49,531 nucleotides of DNA from Pseudomonadota bacterium (GTDB taxonomy: Bacteria > Pseudomonadota > Gammaproteobacteria > Burkholderiales > Thiobacillaceae): NCBI GenBank assembly GCA_021802945.1, contig JAJZRE010000013.1:1-49531 (forward strand). The letters run 5' to 3'. A program made the position numbers and the translations under genes. A model generated the notes under the pieces. The model saw only the letters and a program-made list of their open reading frames with translations. It was not told where the DNA came from and made no database searches. Positions 1-10,716 of the stretch are shown piece after piece (positions within the stretch are counted from its first letter, which is position 1; the number at the start of each line of letters is the position of its first letter).

Positions 1-3
1 CCC

Positions 4-1239
4 TCAGCCGTCATTTTCCACCTGCAATTCGGGGACGTGGCTGAAGGCGATGCGCATCGGCGCGGCGCCGCGGCCGCTGTGGGCGCCGCCGAAGTACAGG
101 GTGTTGGGGCCGTAGCGCTGGTTGATCCGGTCGAGCACGCTGTTGAGGGGGGCGTGCCGGTCGTCGGGGTCGAACAGGTCGCGTGTGACCTGGCTGTGCT
201 CGACGAGGTCGGTCAGGGTGACGCCGACCTTGAGGAGGGGGCCGGGATCGGGCGGGCGGCGCTGCCACAGTTCGGCCAGCACGGGATTGAACTTGAGGGT
301 GTCGGCGTGCGGCGAGAAGCGCGCCTGGTCGACCCAGTGGGCGCGACCGGCATTAGTCTTCAGGTAATGCAGGTGCAGGCTCAGGGTGCCGGCGCAGTAG
401 CCGTAATGGCGCAGCCGCATCGCCGCCTTGTGCAGCAGGCGCTTGAGCACGGCGAGGGCGGAGGTTGGATCGCGCAGCTCGGGGGCGAGCACGTGCGAAT
501 GGCCGATGCTGGCCCGCTGGGTGGGGGCGGACGCCGTCACCTCGCCGCGCAGCCTGGCGTGGAAGCGTTCGCCTTCGATGCCGCCCCAGGCATGGCGCAG
601 GGTCTCCTTGCTGGCGGTGCAGAGTTGCTCGACGGTGCGGATGCCGAGCTGGTTGAGGCGTTGCTCCATGGCGCGGCCGATGCCGGTCAGCGCGCCGAGC
701 CTGAGGCCGTACAGCCGCCCGGGCAGTTCGTCCTGGCGGATCACGACGAGGCCGTCCGGCTTCTGCATGTTGGACGCGGTCTTGGCGAGGAAGCGGTTGG
801 GCGCGATGCCGACCGAGCTGTGCAGCACCTCGCCGACCTGGTCGTAGATCGCCTGCTTGATCTGCTGGCCCAGCCGGACGGCGTTGGCTTCCTCGCGCTC
901 GCTGCCCATCAGCTCGCAGGCCATCTCGTCGATGGAGAGCACGTCGCTGACCGGCGTGCAGGATTCCACCGCGGCAACGATGCGATGGTGGATTTCCACG
1001 TAGGTCGAAGGCCGCGCCTGCACGAACACGATGTCCCTGCAGAGCTTGCGGGCCTGCCACACCGCGGTGCCGGTCCTGATGCCGAAGCGCTTGGCGTCGA
1101 TGCTGGCGGCGATGCAGCAGGTGGTGTCGGCCATCACCGGCAGCACGCCGACCGGCCGGCCGCGCAGTTCGGGACGCAGCTGCTGCTCGACCGAGGCGAA
1201 AAAGGAATTGAGATCGACGTAAAGCGAATGCAGGGACAT
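4..1239 (-). CDS. Y-family DNA polymerase (DinB/UmuC-like)
   Basis: A 411-residue translesion DNA polymerase of the ImpB/MucB/SamB (Y) family, expected to copy past damaged bases. The N-terminus has the family metal site: YVDLNSFFASVEQ, with D9 and a likely steric-gate F14, then SIDE with D104 and E105. The segment SVGIAPNRFLAKTASNMQKPDG is the usual palm/fingers signature, and GIGRAMEQRLNQLGI is a helix-hairpin-helix thumb. The second metal-site position reads LN instead of the usual MD. The open frame runs 32 codons further upstream, but the alignment of the catalytic N-terminus favours the ATG at 1239. A LexA-like palindrome lies about 70 bp upstream. No RecA-like ImuA or umuD partner is visible in the window. 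Family certain; exact subfamily (Pol IV or ImuB-like) not resolved. Confidence 0.88.
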   Translation of the reverse strand: MSLHSLYVDLNSFFASVEQQLRPELRGRPVGVLPVMADTTCCIAASIDAKRFGIRTGTAVWQARKLCRDIVFVQARPSTYVEIHHRIVAAVESCTPVSDVLSIDEMACELMGSEREEANAVRLGQQIKQAIYDQVGEVLHSSVGIAPNRFLAKTASNMQKPDGLVVIRQDELPGRLYGLRLGALTGIGRAMEQRLNQLGIRTVEQLCTASKETLRHAWGGIEGERFHARLRGEVTASAPTQRASIGHSHVLAPELRDPTSALAVLKRLLHKAAMRLRHYGYCAGTLSLHLHYLKTNAGRAHWVDQARFSPHADTLKFNPVLAELWQRRPPDPGPLLKVGVTLTDLVEHSQVTRDLFDPDDRHAPLNSVLDRINQRYGPNTLYFGGAHSGRGAAPMRIAFSHVPELQVENDG

Positions 1240-1306
1240 GGCGGACTGCGATATCCGGCTTCCCCGGAGGAGGGGGCAAGGCTGGGCCGGGGTTGAGGTC
1301 GGAATA

Positions 1307-1322
1307 GTGTATATCCATACAC
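1307..1322. promoter_or_regulatory. LexA-like operator upstream of Y-family polymerase
   Basis: GTGTATATCCATACAC is a perfect 6-bp inverted repeat (GTGTAT/ATACAC) around ATCC. It has the size and AT-rich core of an SOS box (CTGT-N8-ACAG), with one changed base per half site (GTGT and ACAC). It sits 68-83 bp upstream of the chosen start of the damage polymerase, where an SOS operator would be expected. LexA binding is inference. Confidence 0.45.
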
Positions 1323-1336
1323 CATTCCTGATCAAT

Positions 1337-2632
1337 TCAGCCCGGGCTCGCCAGGTTCATCCGCTCCAGCCGCTGGCACAGGGTGTCGATGATGCGGCGC
1401 GACAGCGGGGCGGAATGGCGCATCAGTTCTTCCATGATGTGCGGCGGCAGCGCCAGCACGGTGATCTCGCCGTCGGCGACGACCGAGGCGGTGCGTTTCT
1501 CGTTCAGCAGGTAGGCCATTTCGCCGAACAGCTGGCCTTCGTAGAGTTCGCCGAGGGGGCGGCGCCCGCCGTCGGTGTTCTTGTAGACGCGCGCCCGGCC
1601 GGCGTAGAGGAAGTAGGCGGTGCGCGAGTCGTCGCCTTCCTCGATCAGGGTATGGCCGGCGGGGTGGATCTGGCCGTATTTTTCCAGCAGGCGGTGGGCG
1701 TCGCCGAAGACGTAGCCTTCGAGCTTGCTCGCGCCTTCGCCGCTGCCGCCGAGGAACAGCTTTTCCAGCGCGGTGATGTCGGCCTTGCCCCAGGCGTACA
1801 GCGCCTGCGCCCACAGGTACAGCAGCAGGAAGGCGAAATAGCCGCCGATCAGCACGAACACCACGCCGCCGAGGGCGCCGTACAGGCTGTGGTAGCTCTC
1901 CAGCTTGAAGAAGGCGCCGAACAGCGCGAGCAGCAGGCCCAGGCTCACCGTCGCGGCCAGTGCGAACACGGCGGCGTCGCGCGCGCGCGGATGCCGGCGC
2001 GGCAATCGCCAGTAGGCGGCGAACAGCAGCGCCCATACCATGGCGAAGCCGAACAGCGAGTTGAGCGCCTGCAGCACCAGCGCGTTGCCGGTGCCGATGA
2101 ATTCGTTCTGCGCCAGGAAACTCAGCGTCACCTGGGCCAGCGCAGCCAGCCCCATCAGCAGGAACAGCACCGGCAGGATGATCAGCGGCAGCACCCACGA
2201 CACGATCGCATTGCGCCTGGTCTGGTCGGGGAAAATGATGCCGAACGTGCCCTGCATCGTGTTCACCAGCCCGCGCGACGACAGCAGCAGGGTGACGAGG
2301 CCGACGCCGCCGGCGGCGAGCTGGGTCTGGCGCGGAATGAAGCCGAGCGCGGTGAGCTGTTCCAGCTGCAGCTGATTGTAGAGCGCGGCCATCAGGATGG
2401 TGGCGGGCACCGAGTTCTCGGCGATGTGGCCCAGCAGCCGCAGGGCGTAGCTCAGCAGCAGCAGCAGCGGGGTGGCCGACAGGAGGAAATAGAATGCGGT
2501 CGCCGCGGCGTGGTTCTGCAGGCCGTTCTGCTTGAACAGGCGCCAGGTGGTGTAGGCAAGCTGAAGCAGCCAGCCGAGCATGCCCTTCGGGACATAACGC
2601 CCAAGGGTGGGGGGCGGGGCGGGGGTGCGCAT
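1337..2632 (-). CDS. YihY/BrkB-family membrane protein with C-terminal cyclic-nucleotide-binding domain
   Basis: A 431-residue two-part protein. Residues about 25-300 are a YihY/BrkB (formerly RNase BN) multi-helix membrane domain, with the early AAATAFYFLLSATPLLLLL segment and a later SLYGALGGVVFVLIGGYFAFL segment. Residues about 305-425 form a cNMP-binding beta barrel. The phosphate-binding cassette LFGEMAYLLNEKRTAS keeps the Gly-Glu and the Arg expected of a working nucleotide site. Plain YihY proteins are about 290-300 residues, so the sensor domain is an extension. The start at 2632 (ATG) gives a short Pro-rich cytoplasmic leader; Met18 is an alternative. It ends about 100 bp before the polymerase gene, on the same strand. 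YihY proteins have no settled biochemical function; ligand-gated activity is inference. Confidence 0.85.
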   Translation of the reverse strand: MRTPAPPPTLGRYVPKGMLGWLLQLAYTTWRLFKQNGLQNHAAATAFYFLLSATPLLLLLSYALRLLGHIAENSVPATILMAALYNQLQLEQLTALGFIPRQTQLAAGGVGLVTLLLSSRGLVNTMQGTFGIIFPDQTRRNAIVSWVLPLIILPVLFLLMGLAALAQVTLSFLAQNEFIGTGNALVLQALNSLFGFAMVWALLFAAYWRLPRRHPRARDAAVFALAATVSLGLLLALFGAFFKLESYHSLYGALGGVVFVLIGGYFAFLLLYLWAQALYAWGKADITALEKLFLGGSGEGASKLEGYVFGDAHRLLEKYGQIHPAGHTLIEEGDDSRTAYFLYAGRARVYKNTDGGRRPLGELYEGQLFGEMAYLLNEKRTASVVADGEITVLALPPHIMEELMRHSAPLSRRIIDTLCQRLERMNLASPG

Positions 2633-2659
2633 GGCGCTAGCCTACCCGCGCCCGGCGCG

Positions 2660-3853
2660 CTAGGCCAGCGCGGCGGCGATGCGCTTGATTGCCTTTTCCA
2701 GGTTGGCGTGCGAGGTGGCGAACGAGAGGCGGATGTAGCCCTCGGCGCCGAAGGCCGAGCCGGGAACGACGGCGACGTCGGCGGACTCCAGCAGATATTC
2801 GCAGAAGGCGATGTCGGTCGCTTCTTCGATGACGTCGCGCGCCAGCAGGGCCAGGATCGCCGGGCGCACGTAGGGGAAGGCGTAGAACGCGCCGCCGCTG
2901 TCGACGCAGCTGAATCCGGGAATGGCGTTCAGCGCGTCGACGACGAAGCGATGGCGTTCCCTGAAGGCGTCGAGCATCGGCGTGATGCAGCCCTGGTCGC
3001 CGTTGAGTGCGGCCTCGGCGGCCACCTGCGAGATCGAGGTGGGGTTGGAGGTGGACTGCGACTGCACGTTGGTCATCGCGCGCAGGATGGCTTCCGGGCC
3101 GGCCGCATAGCCGATGCGCCAGCCGGTCATCGAATAGGCCTTCGACACGCCGTTCAGCACCAGGGTGCGGTCGTAGAGGTCGGGACAGACGTTCAGGATG
3201 TTGACGAAGGGCGCGTCGTCCAGGCGGATGTGCTCGTACATGTCGTCGGAGGCGATCAGCACCTGCGGGTGCTTGCGCAGCACCTCGCCGAGCGCCGCGA
3301 GTTCGTCGCCGCTGTAGACCGCGCCGGTGGGGTTGGACGGACTGTTGATGACGACCAGCCGGGTCTTCGGCGTGATCGCCGCTTCCAGCTGCGCCGGGGT
3401 GATCTTGAAGCCCTGCTCGATGCCGGCCTCGACGATCACCGGCTTGCCGTCGGCGAGGATGACGATGTCGGGATACGACACCCAGTAGGGCGCCGGGATG
3501 ATGACCTCGTCGCCGGGATTGATCACCGCCTGCACCAGGTTGAAGAAGCTCTGCTTGCCGCCGCACGACACCAGGATCTGCCTGGGGCCGTAGTCGAGGC
3601 CGTTGTCGCGGCGGAGCTTGTCGATGATCGCCGCCTTCAGGCTGGGCGTGCCGTCGACCGCCGTGTATTTGGTGAAGCCTGCGTTGATCGCCCTGATCGC
3701 CGCGTCCTTGATGTGCTGCGGCGTGTCGAAGTCGGGCTCGCCGGCGCCGAGGCCGATGATGTCGCGGCCGCTCGCCTTGAGCGCGGCGGCGCGGGCGGTG
3801 ACGGCCAGGGTGGGCGAGGGCTTGATGGCCTGTACGCGGCGGGAGAGTTCCAC
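2660..3853 (-). CDS. aspartate aminotransferase, class I PLP enzyme
   Basis: A 397-residue fold-type I aminotransferase of the AAT I-gamma type, transferring the amino group between aspartate (and probably aromatic or other acids) and 2-oxoglutarate. Visible residues: NSPSNPTG with N174, SDDMYEH with D203/Y206, SKAYSMTGWRIGY with the PLP lysine K238 and R246, and a late YIRLSFATS segment holding the carboxylate-binding Arg. The start is GTG at 3853, preceded by GAAGGA as ribosome-binding site. Length is normal for the family. It lies 27 bp upstream of the YihY fusion gene on the same strand and is probably cotranscribed with it. Broader substrate use (prephenate, tyrosine) cannot be excluded from sequence. 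Confidence 0.9.
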   Translation of the reverse strand: MELSRRVQAIKPSPTLAVTARAAALKASGRDIIGLGAGEPDFDTPQHIKDAAIRAINAGFTKYTAVDGTPSLKAAIIDKLRRDNGLDYGPRQILVSCGGKQSFFNLVQAVINPGDEVIIPAPYWVSYPDIVILADGKPVIVEAGIEQGFKITPAQLEAAITPKTRLVVINSPSNPTGAVYSGDELAALGEVLRKHPQVLIASDDMYEHIRLDDAPFVNILNVCPDLYDRTLVLNGVSKAYSMTGWRIGYAAGPEAILRAMTNVQSQSTSNPTSISQVAAEAALNGDQGCITPMLDAFRERHRFVVDALNAIPGFSCVDSGGAFYAFPYVRPAILALLARDVIEEATDIAFCEYLLESADVAVVPGSAFGAEGYIRLSFATSHANLEKAIKRIAAALA

Positions 3854-4201
3854 TATGGTTCCTTCAGAGCATCCGCTGGAGCGGAAGTGCTACTATCGAC
3901 AAGTTTTAGCCGCGCGATTTTAACCCGAATGTTTCATAAATTCGCGTGATGATCGCGCAGGATTTTGTTTTGTAGGGGAATTTTGTGAAGGAGTGGCGTA
4001 GTGATTCATACGCCCGACTGAGCATGGTTGTTGCCGATTCATTGGCTTTACAACCATGGCCTGCCCCTTGCGGGTGGAGCAAAGTTTCCATACGAAGCAA
4101 AAGCCCCCGCAAGGGGGACGCCGGATTCGTAAGCGCCAAGGCGCAACGACTCCGCTGACCAGCGAGCGGCGCGTCCTAATTTATGAAATATCCGGGTTCC
4201 G
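3854..4201. other. intergenic region with several hairpins, divergent promoter space
   Basis: A 348-bp gap between the divergent aminotransferase and uvrB genes with no credible ORF. It holds at least three compact perfect stems: GGCGTA/TACGCC (3995-4014), CCCCC-GCAA-GGGGG with a GNRA-type tetraloop (4104-4117), and GCGC-CAAG-GCGC (4133-4144). No CTGT-N8-ACAG SOS box was found before uvrB. It may be a long structured uvrB leader or an unannotated small RNA. Confidence 0.4.
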
Positions 4202-6221
<2,020 letters not shown>

Positions 6222-6229
<8 letters not shown>

Positions 6230-6716
6230 AGTGTTGATGGTGTGCATGGGCAATATCTGTCGTTCGCCGATGGCGGAGGGCATGCTGCGCAAGGCGCTGC
6301 GGGAAGCCGGCCTCGAGCGGCACGTGGAAGTGGATTCCGCCGGCACCCACGCCTACCACGTCGGCTCGCCGCCCGACCCGCGCGCGCAGCAGGCGATCCG
6401 CCAGCGCGGCGTGGAGATCGGCCATCTGCGCGGGCGCAAGGTGGCGGACGCGGATTTCGAGCGCTTCGACTACATCCTGGTGATGGACGGCGACAATTAC
6501 GACAGGCTGATCCAGCGTGCGCCGGCCAGGCACCACGGCAAGATCCGGCGGCTGCTGTCGTTCAGCCGCAAGTATCCCAATCTCGACGTGGTCGACCCGT
6601 ATTACGGCGGCCCGCAGGGCTTCGAGGAAAACCTCGACATGATCGAGGATGCGGTGCAGGGCCTGATTCGCGACATCACCGGCGCGTCGCAGGTAAAGAT
6701 GCGTTCGGGCAACTGA
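6222..6716 (+). CDS. low-molecular-weight protein tyrosine phosphatase
   Basis: A 164-residue phosphatase of the Wzb/Etp/arsenate-reductase fold. The P-loop CMGNICRS holds nucleophile C8 and R14, and the general-acid loop is VVDPYYGG near residue 130. The ATG at 6222 is preferred over the in-frame upstream start at 6207 because GGAAGA lies just before it and the family normally begins 5-7 residues ahead of the Cys. It overlaps the end of uvrB. No exopolysaccharide or Wzc-type kinase gene is nearby, so the substrate is unknown; a housekeeping phosphatase role is inferred. Confidence 0.9.
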
Positions 6717-6733
6717 GCGTTTCGCAGGCCATG

Positions 6734-6762
6734 AAAAAGGGCCGCGTGACGCGGCCCTTTTT
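6734..6762. terminator. bidirectional intrinsic terminator between phosphatase gene and rne
   Basis: A run of five A, a perfect 8-bp stem GGGCCGCG/CGCGGCCC with loop TGA, then five T. The A-run serves as the U-tract when read leftward, so one hairpin can stop both the uvrB-phosphatase transcript and the convergent rne transcript. Confidence 0.85.
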
Positions 6763-6779
6763 CGTTGCTGCGCGAGTGC

Positions 6780-9356
6780 CTATTCCCCTCGCGTTTCCAC
6801 CTGCACCAGGGGTTCCTGGGGCGGGGCCACCTGCGGGCGCGCGCGCCGGCGGGTGGGGTGGGGGGCAGCCGGTGCGGGCGTTTCGGCGACGCTCGTCACG
6901 GGTGCCGTGGTTTCCACCTGCATCAGGCTGACCGGCTCGGCCTCGGTCCTGACCGCGGGACGACGACGGCGGCGCGGCCGGGACGGCTCGCCGCTTTCGG
7001 CCGCCGCGGCCGCGGCGGCAGCCTGGGTCTCCACCTGCAGCAGGTCGGCCTTGCTGGCAGCCAGATCCGCCAGGATGGCGGCGGGCGACGCGGTGACCGC
7101 GCCCGGCTGTGGCGCGGCAGTTGCCGGCGTGGCTTCCAGTTCCAGCGCCTGCTGGGCCGGTGCGGGGGCCGCAGCGGGGACCGCTTTGGCGGGACGCGCG
7201 ATTTCGATGATCGCGCGGTAGCCGGCGGTCTCGATGACGGCGTGCGGCGCGGCCGCGCCACCGGCCGCTGCGCCTTCCGGGCGACCTTCGCCACGACCGC
7301 GGCGGTTGCCGCGTCCACGGCGGCTGCGCGGCTCGCGCTTTTCCTCGCCGGCGGCTTCACGCGGCGCTTCGGCGGCTTCCGGCACGCGCGGTGCGGCTTC
7401 GGCCTCGGGACGCGGTTGCTTCGGCTGCCGTGGCGGACGCGGCTGTTTGGGCTGCTCGCTGCCGCGGGCCTCACGCTCCTCGCGGCCTTCTTTCTGCCGC
7501 GGCTCCTGCTGGCGTGCTTCGCCGTTGCGTGGCTCGCCCCGTCCTTCGCCGCGTCCGCGGCGCTGGCCGGGCTTGCGCTCGCGTTCGCGGCGCTCGCTCG
7601 GACGTTCGCTGCGGGTGATGGCGGCAACCGGTTCGGCAGCGGGAACGGCTTCGGCCGCGGGCGCTTCTTCCCCGCGCTTCTTGAACCAGCCGAAGATGCG
7701 CTCGAACAAGCCCCCCTCGGCCTGCGGAGCGGCCGCCGGCACCACAGGGGGCGCGGCCGGAACACGCTGGGGCGGCGCGATCGACTTGACCGCCGCCTCC
7801 TGGCGCGCCGGCGCCGCGGCTGCCGCGGTCTGGTAGACGGATTCGGTTTCGGGCACGACCGCCATCTTGTAGCTGGGTTCGGCCGCCCCGGTCAGGTTCA
7901 GCTCGTCGTGGCGCAGGCGGGTGATGGTGTAGTGCGGGGTCTCCATGTGGATGTTGGGGATCAGCACCACATTGACCTTGAGACGCGATTCGATGGTGTG
8001 GATGTCGACGCGCTTCTCGTTGAGCAGGAAGGTGGCGACGTCGACCGGCAGCTGGACGTGCACGGCGCCGGTGTTTTCCTTCATCGCCTCTTCCTGCAGG
8101 ATGCGCAGGATGTGCAGCGCCGACGATTCGGTGCCGCGGATGTGGCCGGTGCCGTGGCAGCGCGGGCAGGGCGTGTAGCTGGTCTCGCCGAGCGAGGGCT
8201 GCAGCCGCTGGCGCGACATTTCCAGCAGGCCGAAACGCGAGATCTTGCCGGTCTGCACGCGGGCGCGGTCGTGGTGCAGGGCATCGCGCAGGCGGTTCTC
8301 GACCTCGCGCTGATGCTTGGGGTTTTCCATGTCGATGAAGTCGATCACGATCAGGCCGCCCAGATCGCGCAGGCGCATCTGGCGGGCGACTTCGTCGGCC
8401 GCTTCGAGGTTGGTGTTGTAGGCGGTCTGCTCGACGTCGCTGCCCTTGGTGGCGCGCGCCGAGTTGACGTCGACCGACACCAGCGCCTCCGTGTGGTCGA
8501 TCACGATCGCGCCGCCGGACGGCAGGTTGACCTGGCGCGAGAACGCCGACTCGATCTGGTGCTCGATCTGGAAGCGCGAGAACAGCGGCACGTCGTCGCG
8601 GTAGAGCTTGACCTTGTTGACGTTGGCCGGCATCACGTGCGCCATGAACTGCTGCGCCTGCTCGTAGATGTCCTCGGTGTCGATCAGGATCTCGCCGATG
8701 TCGGCCGAGAAATAGTCGCGGATGGCGCGGATGACGAGGCTGCCTTCCTGGTAGATCAGGAAGGCGCCTTTCTGCGAGGTGGAGGCGCCGTCGATGGCCT
8801 TCCACAGGCTCAGCAGGTAGTTCAGGTCCCACTGGAATTCCTCGGCGCTGCGGCCGATGCCGGCGGTGCGGGCGATCAGGCTCATGCCCTCGGGGATGTC
8901 GAGCTGCGCCAGGGTGTCGCGCAGTTCGTTGCGTTCCTCGCCCTCGATCCGGCGCGAGACGCCGCCGCCGCGCGGGTTGGTCGGCATCAGCACGACGTAG
9001 CGCCCGGCCAGCGAGACGTAGGTGGTCAGCGCCGCGCCCTTGTTGCCGCGTTCGTCCTTTTCCACCTGGACCAGCAGTTCCTGGCCTTCCTTCAGGTTTT
9101 CCGGGACGCGGCCGCCGCCGGGCAGGCAGGCTCGCGAAATTTCCTTGAACGGCAGGAAGCCGTGGCGTTCGCAGCCGTAGTCGACGAACGCGGCTTCCAG
9201 GCTGGGCTCGACGCGGGTGATGACACCCTTGTAGATGTTGCCCTTGCGTTGTTCCTTGCTGGCGGACTCGATGTCAAGGTCGACGAGCTTCTGTCCGTCG
9301 ACGATGGCAACCCGGAGTTCTTCCGCCTGGGTTGCGTTGAAAAGCATGCGCTTCAT
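6780..9356 (-). CDS. rne: ribonuclease E
   Basis: The 858-residue endoribonuclease that starts mRNA decay and matures rRNA and tRNA. The N-terminal half has the S1 domain (about residues 35-120), [13 protein letters not shown] and [11 protein letters not shown], which supply the two catalytic Asp, and the zinc link [12 protein letters not shown] near residue 400 that joins dimers. From about residue 520 the protein is a low-complexity tail rich in Pro, Ala, Arg and Glu, the expected degradosome scaffold. That tail carries three xxQVET motifs at residues 772, 811 and 850, exactly 39 apart, the last at the extreme C-terminus. The gene is divergent from rluC, as in enterics, and has a 388-bp 5' gap that may hold an autoregulatory leader. 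Confidence 0.96.
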   Translation of the reverse strand: MKRMLFNATQAEELRVAIVDGQKLVDLDIESASKEQRKGNIYKGVITRVEPSLEAAFVDYGCERHGFLPFKEISRACLPGGGRVPENLKEGQELLVQVEKDERGNKGAALTTYVSLAGRYVVLMPTNPRGGGVSRRIEGEERNELRDTLAQLDIPEGMSLIARTAGIGRSAEEFQWDLNYLLSLWKAIDGASTSQKGAFLIYQEGSLVIRAIRDYFSADIGEILIDTEDIYEQAQQFMAHVMPANVNKVKLYRDDVPLFSRFQIEHQIESAFSRQVNLPSGGAIVIDHTEALVSVDVNSARATKGSDVEQTAYNTNLEAADEVARQMRLRDLGGLIVIDFIDMENPKHQREVENRLRDALHHDRARVQTGKISRFGLLEMSRQRLQPSLGETSYTPCPRCHGTGHIRGTESSALHILRILQEEAMKENTGAVHVQLPVDVATFLLNEKRVDIHTIESRLKVNVVLIPNIHMETPHYTITRLRHDELNLTGAAEPSYKMAVVPETESVYQTAAAAAPARQEAAVKSIAPPQRVPAAPPVVPAAAPQAEGGLFERIFGWFKKRGEEAPAAEAVPAAEPVAAITRSERPSERRERERKPGQRRGRGEGRGEPRNGEARQQEPRQKEGREEREARGSEQPKQPRPPRQPKQPRPEAEAAPRVPEAAEAPREAAGEEKREPRSRRGRGNRRGRGEGRPEGAAAGGAAAPHAVIETAGYRAIIEIARPAKAVPAAAPAPAQQALELEATPATAAPQPGAVTASPAAILADLAASKADLLQVETQAAAAAAAAESGEPSRPRRRRRPAVRTEAEPVSLMQVETTAPVTSVAETPAPAAPHPTRRRARPQVAPPQEPLVQVETRGE

Positions 9357-9750
9357 TGTTTACTCCCGCGCGCGTGCATACGGGACAGGCCAGACTGCCG
9401 CCTTGTGTCGGCGGCTCATGCGATCACGGGTGGGGTTGGTGAATTGGCATGGAGGCAGGTGTCCTGTTCCTGGAGAGGGTCGCCGGCCAGGCCGGAGCGG
9501 TCTTTCCGATTCCCGCTGGCAGCGAGCCGAGCGTGAATGCTGATTTCGTATGCTTCTTGTCGCGTCATTGATAACATCGCTGCTTTGCCGACTGGCGGGG
9601 CGGGTGGTTTCGACTGTTCGCGCCAACTTGAATGTGAGCTGGGCGGCAGGAATCCAGGCGGGCCGGGCAGGCGGCGGCCGGTGAGCGTTTTAACCGGCAG
9701 GGTATCCAAATAGATCAGGCAAAAATCGGCCTGAACCGGCGGTAGTGTAT
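9357..9750. other. rne-rluC divergent intergenic region
   Basis: About 390 bp without a convincing gene. On the rne side it would be a long leader. One clear stem lies at CCGCC/GGCGG around 9400-9416. In E. coli the rne leader mediates autoregulation by RNase E; a similar role here is inference. No strong -35/-10 pair was recognised for either gene. Confidence 0.4.
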
Positions 9751-10716
9751 ATGAAAATGAAGGACTTAGAGAAAGATTCGGTCAGGCGGCTGAAGATCGA
9801 CGACAGCGCGGACAGCCAGCGTCTCGACAACTTTCTGATGGCGCGGCTGAAAGGCGTGCCGAAAAGCCGCATCTACAAGCTGGTGCGGGGCGGCGAGGTG
9901 CGCATCAACGGCGGCCGCGTCGACGTCGGCTATCGCCTGAAGCTGGGCGACGAAGTGCGCATCCCGCCGGTGCGCGTGGCCACGCCGGTCATCACCCCCG
10001 CCACCCACCTGCCGCAGGGCGGCATCCGCCTGCTGCCGGGCATCCTGTATCGCGACGACGCCCTGATCGCGCTGAACAAGCCGGCCGGCATGGCGGTGCA
10101 CGGCGGCAGCGGCATTTCGCGCGGGGTGATCGAGCAGATGCGGCTGGAACTGCCGGAATGCCGCTACATGGAACTGGTGCACCGGCTCGACCGCGAGACC
10201 TCGGGCGTCCTGCTGATCGCGCTGAAGCGGCGCGCGCTGGTCGGGCTGCACGCGGCGATGCGCGACGGCAGGATCGAGAAGCGCTATTTGACGCTGGTGG
10301 CGGGGCGCTGGCCGAATCCGGTGCAGCACGTCAAGCTGCCTTTGCACAAGCGCGTCACCGACGAGGGCGAGAAGCGCGTGACGGTGCGCGACGAGGGGCA
10401 GACCGCGCACACCATCTTCCGTCGTCTGCAGGTGTTCCCTGATTTCACTCTGCTGGAAGCGGAACTGAAGACCGGTCGCACCCATCAGATTCGCGTGCAC
10501 ACCTCGCATCTCGGCTTCCCGATCGCGGGCGACGACAAATACGGGGATTTCGAACTCAACAAGCGGCTGATGAAGCAGGGGCTGAAGCGCATGTTCCTGC
10601 ACGCCGCCAAGCTGGTGTTCGAGCATCCCGTTACGGGCGAACGGCTGCTGATCGAGGCGCCGCTGCCCGGTGATTTGACCAAGTTTCTGGATAGTTTGAA
10701 TGCCCAAGCAATTTGA
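9751..10716 (+). CDS. rluC: 23S rRNA pseudouridine synthase, RluC/RluD family
   Basis: About 321 residues: an N-terminal S4 RNA-binding domain (SQRLDNFLMARLKGVPKSRI) followed by the RluA-type catalytic domain. The catalytic Asp is in VHRLDRETSGVLL, and LKTGRTHQIRVH comes later. In E. coli RluC modifies positions 955, 2504 and 2580 of 23S rRNA and is encoded divergently from rne, as here, which supports the name. The start is uncertain: GTG 9745, ATG 9751 and ATG 9757 are all in frame and none has a good Shine-Dalgarno. It overlaps the HAD phosphatase gene by 17 bp. Confidence 0.9.
   Translation: MKMKDLEKDSVRRLKIDDSADSQRLDNFLMARLKGVPKSRIYKLVRGGEVRINGGRVDVGYRLKLGDEVRIPPVRVATPVITPATHLPQGGIRLLPGILYRDDALIALNKPAGMAVHGGSGISRGVIEQMRLELPECRYMELVHRLDRETSGVLLIALKRRALVGLHAAMRDGRIEKRYLTLVAGRWPNPVQHVKLPLHKRVTDEGEKRVTVRDEGQTAHTIFRRLQVFPDFTLLEAELKTGRTHQIRVHTSHLGFPIAGDDKYGDFELNKRLMKQGLKRMFLHAAKLVFEHPVTGERLLIEAPLPGDLTKFLDSLNAQAI

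Noticed and set aside
1238-3949. Plus-strand 903-codon open frame
   Set aside because: Shadow of the polymerase, YihY and aminotransferase genes; Gln/Arg/His-rich low-complexity product typical of antisense frames in GC-rich DNA.
3906-4139. Minus-strand 77-codon ORF in the uvrB gap
   Set aside because: No ribosome site, no conserved pattern; overlaps hairpins better explained as RNA structure or promoter DNA.
6765-9536. Plus-strand 923-codon open frame opposite rne
   Set aside because: Antisense shadow of rne; no domain and strongly biased composition.
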